From assembly GCA_028826165.1 (NCBI GenBank), contig JAPDFW010000059.1, positions 294,501 to 358,500 of the forward strand: 64,000 bases of DNA, in the 5' to 3' direction. The notes beneath the pieces are model-generated. The model ran no database searches, was not told where the DNA came from, and saw only the letters and a list, made by a program, of their open reading frames with translations. The stretch comes from Anaeramoeba ignava. Lineage: Eukaryota; Metamonada; Anaeramoebidae. A program made the position numbers and the translations under genes. Positions 12,401 to 22,300 of this stretch are shown piece after piece (the first letter of the stretch is position 1; each line of letters opens with the position of its first letter).

Positions 12401-12980
12401 AATATTATTGATTTAAATATTAATTTCAAATTCAACCTTGTAATTCTGTTATCATATTTGAATCAACAAGATGTTTGAAAATATCAAAAAGAAAAGGATC
12501 ATTTGTCAAAGCTTGTTGATAATAAAAAACAGCTCTTTCATTATTTCCAATTTCTTCCAAACACCATCCTCTCAAACTACAAAAAACAGCTTGCAATTTT
12601 TTGTCATAAAAAATTTGATTTGATTTTTCTTGAGAAATTTTATCGAAATTTAAAGTATCTTTATCACCTAAAAATTCTAAACATTTTTCCCACTCTTGAA
12701 GTTCACATAAAGAGCTTGCGACTAATTGAAGACAACGTATATCGTTGATTGCTTGTGGAAATCTTTTTGTAATCAAGTTAATTATCTTTTTAAATTCTTG
12801 TTGAGCAAAATAACTTTTTGCTAAAAGTAAAATATCATTATTTTCATTTGATAATGTAACTAATTTATCTGCAATAAACATTGCAACTCCTCCCATTTGT
12901 TTGCTTAAATATGTTTCTATTTCATTTCTCATTTGTTCTTTTGTTTTTTCAATTAATAAATTTTCCTGTTTATTTTCCAT
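9438..12980 (-). CDS. CDC16: Anaphase-promoting complex subunit Cdc16/APC6 (TPR)
   Basis: Read on the minus strand: exons 12980-12437, 11197-11085, 10594-10115, 9880-9767 and 9669-9438, about 493 residues. The chain is mainly TPR helices. Family-specific stretches are HISTLVQLNKINDLFKLAHK, HHLAWFSIGCYYYL, FLYIGMEYLLSNN, TTLFNIGHSFRKMK and GTIYSALGFTYHLKGKLDKA, and then PENTFASEMLSRAL near the end; they follow the order in Cdc16. Cdc16 is a scaffold TPR subunit of the APC/C ubiquitin ligase that drives mitotic exit. Exon 11197-11085 gives GIEKYLNYQNLNQL and then FEECFEITSS, but needs one base removed between 11112 and 11134 to stay in frame. An alternative is a later acceptor at 11135 (CATAG), which would leave a phase mismatch with exon 1. 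The first intron is 1.2 kb of tandem repeat. Confidence 0.87.
9881..10114 (-). repeat. CDC16 intron with TTTTGA/TTTTAA hexamer run
   Basis: The intron between the third and fourth CDC16 exons. It is made of repeated ATTTTGATTTTAATTTT hexamers. The open frames across it (Leu-Ile or Asp-Phe repeats) are not genes. Confidence 0.85.
10595..11084 (-). repeat. CDC16 intron with ATTTAAATATTTTTG repeats and a duplicated segment
   Basis: The first 250 bases are AAATATTTTTGGATTT-type units. From about 10851 the intron carries a degenerate copy of the neighbouring exon, listed separately. The segment including AAGCCATTTA also occurs twice, at 11045 and 11286, so about 225-240 bp appear to have duplicated in tandem. 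Confidence 0.75.
10851..10975 (-). pseudogene. Decayed copy of a CDC16 exon inside the next intron
   Basis: The segment matches the exon at 11085-11197 at an offset of about 225 bp. Both share GATTTCAAAACATT and CAAATTTATTTTTGATTGAA on the plus strand. The copy has lost the GTAAGT donor present at 11084, has lost a base relative to GAAGAATG, and reads into a stop at once. It is best seen as a non-functional exon fossil from a small tandem duplication. Confidence 0.65.
11340..12436 (-). repeat. CDC16 first intron, 12-bp ATTGATTTAAAT array
   Basis: About 1.1 kb is near-perfect ATTGATTTAAAT units, with rare TTTTAA, TTTCAA or ATTATTG variants. Both strands give open frames (NIDLNIDL; IFKSIFKS) simply because the unit length is a multiple of three. 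It starts directly after the CDC16 exon 1 donor at 12436. Confidence 0.95.
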
Positions 12981-13230
12981 TTTTAAAATGATAAAAAAAT
13001 GAAAATTTAAAAAATGAAAAAAAATTTTGTTTAATTTTTTTATTTGTTGTTTATTTTGAAAGAAATTTAAGCATTTTTCTTAATTTTCTTAATTTTCTTT
13101 TCTGTTTTTATCCGAAATTTTGATTTAAATTTTCTTTTCTTTCTTCTTTAAAAAAAAAGTAAGTAAAAAAAAGAGTAAAATGGAAAAAAGTGTTTTAAAT
13201 GAAAAGTAAAAAAGAAAAAAAAAAGTGGAA

Positions 13231-14587
13231 TCATTTCTTTTCTTTTTTTCCAGGTTTTTTTTTGTTTTTGTATGTAATTCTAAGATAATAAATTGCAAGA
13301 GGAATAAAGAATAAAAGACTTAATCCAATAAATCCTAGCCATTCCATCTAAAAAATTTTAAAATTTTTAATTTTAATTTTTATTTTAATTTTAATTTTAA
13401 TTTTAATTTTAATTTTCATTTTAATTTTAATTTTTATATTAATTTTGATTTAATTTTAATTTTAATTTTTTAATTTTTATTAATTTTTTTGATTTTAATT
13501 TTAATTTTAATTTTAATTTTAATTTTAATTTTAATTTTAATTTTTATATTAATTTTAATTTTAATTTTAATTTTAATTTTAATTTTAATTTTAATTTTGA
13601 TTTTGATTTTAATTTTAATTTTAATTTTAATTTTAATTTTAATTTTAATTTTAATTTTAATATTAATTTTAATTTTAATTTTAATTTTAATTTTAATTTT
13701 AATTTTAATTTTAATTTTAATTTTAATTTTAATTTTAATTTTAATTTTGATTTTAAATTTTAATCTTGATTTTGATTTTGATTTTACAAGATGTGGTTCA
13801 TTTCTTGTTTCACTTGAGCTAAAAGGAACAACATCTATTCTACCAATCATTGTTGTATAAGAAACCTAATTATAATTATAATTATAATTTTAATTTTAAT
13901 TTTAATTTTAATTTTAATTTTAATTTTAATTTTAATTTTAATTTTAATTTTGATTTGAATATTAATTTTAATTTGAATATTAATTTTGATTTGAATTGTA
14001 TACTCTTCTTGGTGAAAATGGTGCTGGTTGATAAAGAACTTTTCCTTCACTAATATATCTTTTTCCTGGTGTATCTGTTGTTAAAACAAGTGCATGAGTA
14101 ACATTTTGTCCACTAAAAAAGAAAGAAAGAAAGAAAAAAAGAAAAATTTAATTTAAATTTGAAAAAAATTATTTTAAATAAATAAATAAAAAAATACGGA
14201 AGAATTTGATCCCATTTTGCTGAAAGAGAACCTTCTAAAACATCGAAATCTTCAAAATACCAAGAATCATCTTTTAAAAAAACATTATAAGCAGTACTAA
14301 AAAAACAGCAAAAAAAAAAAGAATTAAAATTAAAATTAAAATTAAAATTAAAATTAAAATTAAAATTAAAATTAAAATTAAATTTAAAATTAATTTAATA
14401 AAAAGAGTAAATACCCTTCTCCAACATTGCAAATAGTATAAAGAGCTATAACATCTTGATTTGTTGTTGGATATTCTGTATTAATTATATCTTTATCAAC
14501 AATTAATCTTCCTTCTTGTGCAAAACAAACAAAAGTGAAAAAAGTTAAACTTATTAAAAATAAACCAATTAAATTAAATGAAGTCAT
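13231..14587 (-). CDS. SSR2: Translocon-associated protein subunit beta (TRAP-beta, SSR2)
   Basis: Minus-strand exons 14587-14415, 14296-14198, 14112-14004, 13865-13788 and 13347-13231, all in phase, 191 residues and TGA stop. It has a signal peptide (LIGLFLISLTFFTFVCFA), then a luminal beta-sandwich with TAYNVFLKDDSWYFEDFDVL and SAKWDQILP, then VSYTTMIGRIDVVPF. One membrane helix (WLGFIGLSLLFFIPLAIYYL) precedes a short lysine-rich cytosolic tail ending KKPGKKEKK. This layout and length are those of TRAP-beta. The TRAP complex sits beside the Sec61 channel in the ER membrane and helps translocate and fold secretory proteins. Introns 3 and 4 are hexamer repeats. The start follows an A/T-rich 5' region and is the only ATG giving a signal peptide. 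Confidence 0.92.
13348..14003 (-). repeat. TTTTAA hexamer arrays in two TRAP-beta introns
   Basis: The introns at 13348-13787 and 13866-14003 are nearly pure ATTTTA hexamers (TTTTAATTTTAATTTTAA). They are interrupted only by the 78-bp exon at 13788-13865. The Ile-Leu and Lys-Ile frames over them are artefacts. Confidence 0.95.
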
Positions 14588-14766
14588 TCTTTTAATCTTT
14601 TATTCTTTTAATTTTTTAATTTTTTATGAATATTTTTCTTTTTATTTTATTATTTTTATTAAAATTAAAATAAAGGAAAGTAAATGAAAGAAAAAAATGA
14701 AAAAAAAATGAAAAAAAATTAAAAAAAATTTTTTTTTCATTTTTTTTTTTTTAAATTTAAATAAAA

Positions 14767-15123
14767 ATGAATGAAAATAAAATTTTAATTAATAATGATT
14801 TTTATAAACAAATTCAAGAAACTCTTGAAAAAACTGTTAATCAATTCATTTCAAATTCAAATAATAAACAAGAACAACAAATTTTTGAACAAATTAATCA
14901 AGAAATTCAAAAAGAACTTGATAAAAATTTAATTATTAATGAAAATAAAATGGAACAAAATGATTTATCAAAATCTATTAATGAAATTATTGAAAGATAT
15001 CAAAGTTTATTAAATTTTTTTCAAGAATATAAAAAAGAAATTCCAGATGAAACTAAAAAAATTAAAGAACAAATTGATTTAATGAAAAATTGGCTTTCAA
15101 AATTAAAAGAAGATAAAAATTAA
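14767..15123 (+). CDS. Unknown 118-residue coiled-coil protein
   Basis: A single-exon frame from an ATG after an A/T-rich leader to TAA. It is acidic/basic, Asn- and Gln-rich, with no membrane segment or signal peptide. Two helical parts can be seen: about residues 10-55 (DFYKQIQETLEKTVNQFI, then EQINQEIQKELDKNL) and 65-118 (NEIIERYQSLLNFFQEYKK, then IDLMKNWLSKLK), with heptad-like spacing of Leu/Ile. I do not recognise the family. Small kinetochore, Mediator or BLOC-type subunits are possible kinds but none can be argued from motifs. It is divergent from TRAP-beta (179 bp between starts) and lies 179 bp before coatomer zeta. Confidence 0.6.
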   Translation: MNENKILINNDFYKQIQETLEKTVNQFISNSNNKQEQQIFEQINQEIQKELDKNLIINENKMEQNDLSKSINEIIERYQSLLNFFQEYKKEIPDETKKIKEQIDLMKNWLSKLKEDKN

Positions 15124-15302
15124 AAATTAAAAAGAAAAAAAAAGAAAAATTTTTTTTAAAATAAATTATTTATGTTTTCAGGCAGAAATCAAAATTTAAC
15201 AATAAAAAAAAAAGCAAATTGTTTTTAATTTTTTCATTTTTTCATTTTTTTCATTTTTCATTTTTCATTTTTTCATTTTTTTCATTTTTAAATTTAAATA
15301 AA

Positions 15303-15945
15303 ATGACAACAAATATGTTTTCAATTTGGAGTTTAATGATTTTAGATAAAGAAGGAAAACGTATTTATGTTAAATATTATAATGATTATATTCAAGAATA
15401 TGAACAACAAAGAGTATTTGAATTAGAATTACATAAAAATACACAATCAGATGAATTAAGTAAATGAAAATATTATTCAAAAAAAAAAAATTTCCAATTT
15501 AAAATTTAAAATTTAAAATTTAAAATTTTAAATTTTAAAAAAAAGATGATCTTATTATTCTTGAAGATACAATTACAGTTTTTCAAAAGTATCCTCAATT
15601 TATAATTTATGCAACAACTTCTAAAAATGAAAATGAACTTGCTTTACAAAAAGTTCTTGATACAATAAATCGAACTTTTGAAAAAATTTTTCGGTAAAAA
15701 ATAAATAAAAATAAAAAATAAAAATAAAAATAAAAAATTTTAATTTAAAAAATAAAAGAGATGAAATGGATCTTGAAATAATTCTTGTTAATTTAGATGT
15801 TGTTATTTTGGTTTTTGATGAAATTGTTGATCGTGGTCTTGTTTTTGAAATTGATGAATCTCTTATTGCAGAAAGAACTTTAATTAAAGAAGAAAGTTCA
15901 CAATCTTTAACTGATATGATTTTTGGTGCTTTTTTTAGGAAATGA
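15303..15945 (+). CDS. COPZ: Coatomer subunit zeta
   Basis: Exons 15303-15459, 15546-15693 and 15759-15945, phases consistent, 163 residues, TGA stop. It has the longin-like fold of zeta-COP: SLMILDKEGKRIYVKYY near the start, then IILEDTITVFQKYPQFIIYA, NENELALQKVLDTINRTFE and LVNLDVVILVFDEIVDRGLV, ending in SQSLTDMIFGAF. Zeta pairs with gamma-COP in the COPI coat, which returns proteins from Golgi to ER. AP-complex sigma chains share the fold but lack the DEIVDRGL.FEID pattern seen here. The length is slightly short of the usual 175-180. Confidence 0.93.
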
Positions 15946-16120
15946 ATTTATTTTTATTTTTAAACAAAAAGAAGAATAAAAACTAAAAGAAAAGATTTTA
16001 AAACAATTTAAATAAAAATTTAAAATGATATTTTTTGTTTTTTTTTTATTAAATTAAATTTGAATAATTTGGAAAGAACAAAATAAATTTATTGATTCCA
16101 CCTTTTTTTTTGAAATTAAA

Positions 16121-19034
16121 TTAATCATCATTTTCATTTTCATTATCATTTTCATTTAAATTATCATTTTCATTTATATTATCTAATTCAATTTCATTAT
16201 CATTTTCATTTTCTAATTTAATTTCATTATCATTTTCATTTTCATTATCATTTTCATTATCATTTTCATTTTCATTTTGATTATTATCACTTGTACTTAA
16301 AGATTCATTATCAATATTTTCAAGTTTTTCAATTCCTTCAATTTTAACAGGAATAAAAGAATAAACTAAGAAATAAACATATGTATTAAAAGGTCCAAAA
16401 AGAAGTAGAAACCATAAAGAAGTGACTTGATTTGCATTAAAGAATTCAGCAATAAGATAAGAAACTGTTATTATAAAAACAATAGTTGATAATAAGAAAA
16501 AAGTCAAAAATCCATTTTTCTTTTGAGGAAACATTTTAATTTCTCGAAAAGCTCGATAAACTGTATAAAAAATCCATAAAAGATAAATAATTAATAAAAT
16601 ATCGCTTATAATTGTTAAAGTTTTAAATGCAGGAAGATCTTTTCCTTCATCATATTGTGGATCTGTTTTTAAATGTGAAATTGAAATGATTTCCATAATG
16701 AAAAATATTATAAAAATTAATGATAAAAGGATAATTTTAGGAAGATAAAACCAGCGAAAGGAAATTTCTTTTCGACTCTTTTTTTTTGAATTTAAAATTA
16801 TTTTTGATTTAAAATTATTTTTGATTTAAAATTTTTTTTGATTTAAAATTATTTTTGATTTAAAATTATTTTTGATTTAAAATTATTTTTGATTTAAAAT
16901 TTTTACAAATCGAAATGAATCAAAAACTGAAAGCCAAAAAAGAAATAAAAGAATAATAAAACTTCCTCTAAAGAAAAGTTCGAAAAAATTAGGAATTGAA
17001 CTTTTTACAAGAGCTGTTGTTGGAAAAAATGGATCTATATTGAATAATTTTTAAATATTTTTTGAATAATTTTTAAATATTTATTGAATATTTTATTGAA
17101 TATTTATTGAATAATTTATTGAATATTTATTGAATATTTATTGAATAATTTTTGAATAATTTTTGAATAATTATTGAATAATTATTGAATAATTTATTGA
17201 ATATTTTATTAAATATTTATTGAATAATTATTGAATATTTATTGAATAATTATTGAATAATTATTGAATATTTATTGAATATTTTATTCTTTTATGTTTT
17301 TTTTTGTTTAAATACTATTGAAAAAAAATATTCCAAATAATAAAATTGTTTGCCATTTTTGTTCTTGAGATAATTCTTTCCAATAAATTCCATTAGTTTG
17401 ATGTGCCCAAAGAAATAATGCTGAAAGGGAGAACATGATAAAAACATAACCAAAAACAAGTCTAAAAGTAGTAAAATTTTTGTTATAAAATTCATACTAA
17501 AAATTAAAAAATTAAAATTAAAAATAAAATTAAATTTAAATTAATATTAAAATTAAAATTAAAATTAAATTTAAATTAAAATTAAAATTAAAATTAAATT
17601 TAAATTAAAATTAAAATTAAAATTAAATTTAAATTAAAATTAAAATTAAATTACATCAAAAATTGCAAGATCAAATAAACTTTGAGTTCCTGAAACATTC
17701 AAAAAAAATTCATATTCTGAATATTCAATGAATGGTTCATGAACAAAATAAACTTTTTTACAATCTACACCTCTCTATTTTTTTTTAATAAATAATTTTG
17801 TTTTGTTTTGTTTTGTTTTGTTTTGAGAAAAATTGAATGGAAATTTTTCTTTTTGGAAAAATATTTACATCACAAACAATATCTCTTTTATGTTCACTTT
17901 TTGAAGAAACTAAACTCCAACTATCTGAAGAGGATTGTCTTCCATATAATTCCAAATCAAATATTACTTGTGTTACAATATCAATTGGTTGTGAATTTTG
18001 AAATCGGATTCCTATCATTAATTCCAAGTTCATTCTATCTAAATCATTAATTTCTCCATACATTTGAATATCATTCTAATTTGAATATTTATATTAATTT
18101 GAATATTTATTTTAATAATTAATTTTAATTTGGATATTAAATATTTATATTAATAATTAATTTTAATTTGGATATTAAATATAATAAATATATTTATATT
18201 TATATTAATAATTAATTTTAATTTGTATATTAAATAGAGATTATAAATATAATTATATTTATATTAATAATTAATTTTAATTTGGATATTAAATGGAGAT
18301 TGTAAATATAATTATATTTATATTGATAATTAATTTTAATTTGGATATTAAATGGAGATTATAAATATAATTATATTTATATTGATAATTAATTTTATTT
18401 GGATATTAAATAGAAATTGTAAATATAATTATTTAATTATATTTAAATAGAAATTGTAAATATAATTAATTTTAATTTGGATATTAAATAGAAATTGTAA
18501 ATATAATTATATTTATATTTATAATTAATTTTAATTTGGATATTAAATAAAGTTATAAATAATTTTAAATTATAATTATATTGATAATTAATTTTAATTT
18601 GGATATTAAATAGAAATTGTAAATATAATTATAATTAATTTTATATTGATATTAAATAATTAATTTTAATTTGGATATTAAATATAGATTGTAAATATAA
18701 TTATATTTATATTGATAATTAATTTTAATTTGGATATTAAATGGGGATTATAAATATAATTATATTTATATTAATAATTAATTTTAATTTGGATATTAAA
18801 TGGGGATTATAAATATAATTATATTTATATTAATAATTAATTTTAATTTGGATATTAAATGGGGATTTACATCAGGATGAAATTGAACATTTTTAATTTG
18901 TGTTTGCATAACAACAGGACCTGCTGCTCCAATTCCAAGTGAAACTAAAACCAAAATTAAAAAAGTAAAAAAAAAATTAAAATATGTTTTCTAGAAAAAT
19001 TTGCTGAACGAGTTGTAATAAAAGATTCTTTCAT
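16121..19034 (-). CDS. TMEM181-like (Wntless-related) seven-helix membrane protein
   Basis: Minus-strand exons 19034-18871, 18075-17869, 17774-17655, 17496-17316, 17034-16907 and 16777-16121, about 485 residues. The N-terminal extracytoplasmic domain contains MIGIRFQNSQP and VIFDLELYGRQ; then helices FRLVFGYVFIMFSLSALFLW, QKWQTILLFGIFFF, SFIILLFLFWLSVF, IILLSLIFIIFFIM, ISDILLIIYLLWIFY, LLSTIVFIITVSYLIAEFF and WFLLLFGPFNTYVYFLVYSF. The EQKW...FFFN then PFFP order across an intron resembles TMEM181. The tail is a NENDNEN acidic repeat. Exon 1 holds a signal anchor that reads cleanly only if one T is added to the run of six at 18964-18959. The function is poorly known; Wntless-fold proteins act in secretory sorting. 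Confidence 0.75.
17035..17315 (-). repeat. TMEM181-like intron, AATATTTATTG array
   Basis: The intron between the fourth and fifth exons consists of TTGAATATTTA/TTGAATAATTA units of 11 bp. The outer 30 bases at each side carry the splice sites. Confidence 0.85.
18076..18870 (-). repeat. TMEM181-like first intron, about 60-65 bp satellite
   Basis: About ten to twelve diverged copies of a unit containing TTAATTTTAATTTGGATATT, AAATGGGGATTATAAATATA and ATTATATTTATATT. The unit is longer than the 5-12 bp repeats seen in other introns of the window. Copies nearest the exon at 18871 are the most alike, so this end looks the youngest. Confidence 0.85.
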
Positions 19035-19376
19035 AGTTTTAATAAAAAATAAAAAATAAAAAATGAAAAAAAAATTTTTGAAAAATATTTTTTCATTTTT
19101 TTCATTTTATATTTTTGTTTTTTATTTGAGAAACAATGATGAATAAACTGTAAAAAAAAATAAATTTAAAATTTAAATCTGATTTCAAATATGAAGAAAT
19201 TACAGATTTGTCACTACCTCTGAGTTTCTCAATTTAAAAATTAAAAATTTACAAAAAAAATTAATAAAAATTTTTTTTGATTTTTTTTTTTCATTTTTTT
19301 TTGTTTAATTTTTTATTTGTTAAATTTAAAATTATCTTTAATTCTTTTATTTTCTTTTATTTTCTTTTAATTTCTT
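19035..19376. promoter_or_regulatory. Divergent intergenic region, TMEM181-like and BEACH genes
   Basis: A 342-bp gap between two divergent start codons. It is very AT-rich with long A and T runs and one less biased patch at about 19130-19230 (GAGAAACAATGATG, CACTACCTCTGAG). Both promoters must lie here. No clear TATA box or other element stands out from the background. Confidence 0.45.
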
Positions 19377-22300
19377 ATGTCAAAAAATAATTTAATTTTA
19401 ATTGAATTATTCAATCAAAGAAACAAAAAAGAATTTCAAGTAAAAAAATTTAAATAAAAAATTTTAGTTTAAAAAATTTAAATAAAAATTTAAATTAAAA
19501 TTAAATTCTTTCTTAAAAAAATAAAATTAAAAAGAATAATGATATTCTTTGGTTTATTTCTTTAACTAATCTTATTATTAAAGAACAAGAAAAATTTCAA
19601 TCAAATTATAAAGAGAGCAAAAATATTATCATTAAAGAAAAAAAACCAAAAAAGAAAAAGAAAAGAAAATTTATATTTTTTACAAAGAAATCCACAAAAA
19701 AACTTGAATTTATGGACAGTTTTATATTAGCAAGTTTCCAAATGCTAAATTATTTAGAAAATTTTTTAAAAAGTAAAATTCCAAAAAAAAGAAAAAAAGA
19801 AAAAAAAGAAAGAAAGAAAAAAAGTTTTTTTCAATTTAAAATTCCTTTTTTTAATTTTTATTTTTGCTTTTATTTTTGCTTTTAGATTCACTTTTTTCCG
19901 AAATTATTTCAAAACAAATTGAATTAATTTCAACAAAAAAAGAAAAGAGAAAACAGGAATTTATTATCACAAATGAAAACAAAATTAGTGAATTTCAACT
20001 TATTATTCTTTTAGATCTTTTTGAAAATTTATCAAGACATGTTGAATATCAATCAATTTTAATTTCAAATAATTTAGTGAATCATATCAATAATTTTATC
20101 ATTTTGTCAAAATATTTATTAGAAAAAGAAATTGAAGAAGTAGAGTGTTTTAATAAGAAATTAAATCAAAAAAAAAAAAGAAAAAGAAGAATAACATTTT
20201 CCATTTTTTATTTTTGATTTATTTTATTTTTTTTCTATTTTGTTTTTGAATAGAATGATCTTACAAATTGTTTTTCTGAAAAATTGTTTTTTTTGCAAAT
20301 ATTTTTATCATGGATTACAAAAGTTATTTCGAATATTTTTACAAAAAATACTATTATTCAAGAAAATTCTTTTATTGCAAAACCAATTCTTATCAGTTTT
20401 ATTCAACAAATAACAAATTTAAACATTTTTGAAAAACTAATTGGTTTGATAATTAAAAATTAATTTGGAAAATTAAATTCAAATATAAATTCAAAAACAA
20501 ATATGAAAATTATAAAAACAAATTAGATCTCTTGATTTTAACTCAACAATTAAGGAAAAGATTTGTTTTCACTTCAAGACAATATGATATTAAATTATCT
20601 CTTATGATTACTTTAGGCTCGTTTATTTCATTTTTGAAAATTGATAGAAAAGAAGCTGAAATGGTGATTGATATTCTTTTAAAAAATTTTGAGGATCCTT
20701 TATTAAATGTTTCAAATTACATGGGAATAACATCAAAAAAAATAGAAGAAAAAGGAAAGATTATTATCAATAACTTAGAATACAAACAAATATCAAAATG
20801 TGTTTGTGAAGAAAACCAAGAAATTATGAAAAAATTGATAAATGAAAACATTCCAATTTCAAAAAAAGAAATGAATATTTTTGAAATTCAAGTATCTTTA
20901 TTTGCATTACAATTATTTCAGAATTTAATCAAAAATCACCCACATGTTGAAGTGATGATTTTGAATAAACTTACAAACCAACTTCATTTAAAAGAGTTGA
21001 TTTTTTGGATCATTTCTACATTTATTGAAGAAAAACCAATAACAAACAAACCGAAATTGATCAAGAATTTGAATCCAGAAAAATTGCCAAAAAATACTAA
21101 ATTGCATCCTAGAGCTTATATTAATTTTCTTTTTGTTATCCCCAATTCAATAGAAAAAAAATCACCTCTAATTTCAGTTTCAATTGAAATTTCAAAGATT
21201 GAGCATTCATTTGGACAAATAACAGAATGTATTGGAAATCCAAGGAAAGGTATTTAAAAATTTATTTAAAAATCTATTTAAAAATTTATTTATAAATCTA
21301 TTTAAAAATTTATTTATAAATTTATTTAAAAATTTATTTAAAAATTTATTTAAAAATTTATTTAAAAATTTATTTAAAAATTTATTTAAAAATCGGATAA
21401 AAATTTATTTAAAAATTTATTTAAAAATTTATTTATAAATTTATTTAAAAATTTATTTATAAATCTATTTATAAATTTATTTCAAAATTTATTTAAAAAT
21501 CTATTTATAAATTTATTTAAAAATTTATTTAAAAATTTATTTATAAATTTATTTTAGATTTGGGTTTAACTGAAAAAATTGAACCTAGTTTTATCAAAGA
21601 AAATGAAGAAAAAGATTCAATTCTTCAAATCCCTCAAATTAAAATCCCACAAACAAATCCACATTTAGATCAATTATTTTTTACTATTGAACAAATTTGT
21701 ACTCAAAGTTGTCAAAATTCAAAAATAATTACAAAGGAAAATCAAGAAGAAAAATCGAAACAAAAAACAAAAATTAACAAAGAAATTGAATATAATGAAA
21801 ATATACTCAGTAAACTTTCATTGAATCAAGAAGAATCACAGAACAAATTACCTGAAATTATCATTCAACATTTAATCAATTTTTTTCTAAGATTAAAAAA
21901 TGCAGAAAATCAAGATGTATATTATTATTGTCTTAATAATCCAGAACTACAAACTCTTTTCTTGAGAATGATTGATAATTATCTTCTTAATAATGGATCA
22001 GTTAAAATATTCCGAAATCAATCTTTTTGGAATGTTATGTTTTCTGAATTATTCAATATTTCTTTGCATAAAGTAATATTTTTATTTATTAATTTATTAA
22101 TTTAATTTATTAATTATTAATTTAAATTTTTATTTAATAATAAAAAGAAAATGTTTGAAGATTTTGTCCCAAATTCAAAAAGAATTTATCAAGGAATGAA
22201 AAATTTTATTAATAGTTTATTTGAATACACAATTATCAAATATCAAGCTCCAGAAATTTTAGAATTCATGCTAAAAATGATTGCAAATCTTTCAAGCGAT

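Noticed and set aside
13470-14053. Lys-Ile, Ile-Leu and Asn-Phe repeat frames
   Set aside because: They are hexamer arrays in TRAP-beta introns; the only coding part is the 78-bp exon at 13788-13865.
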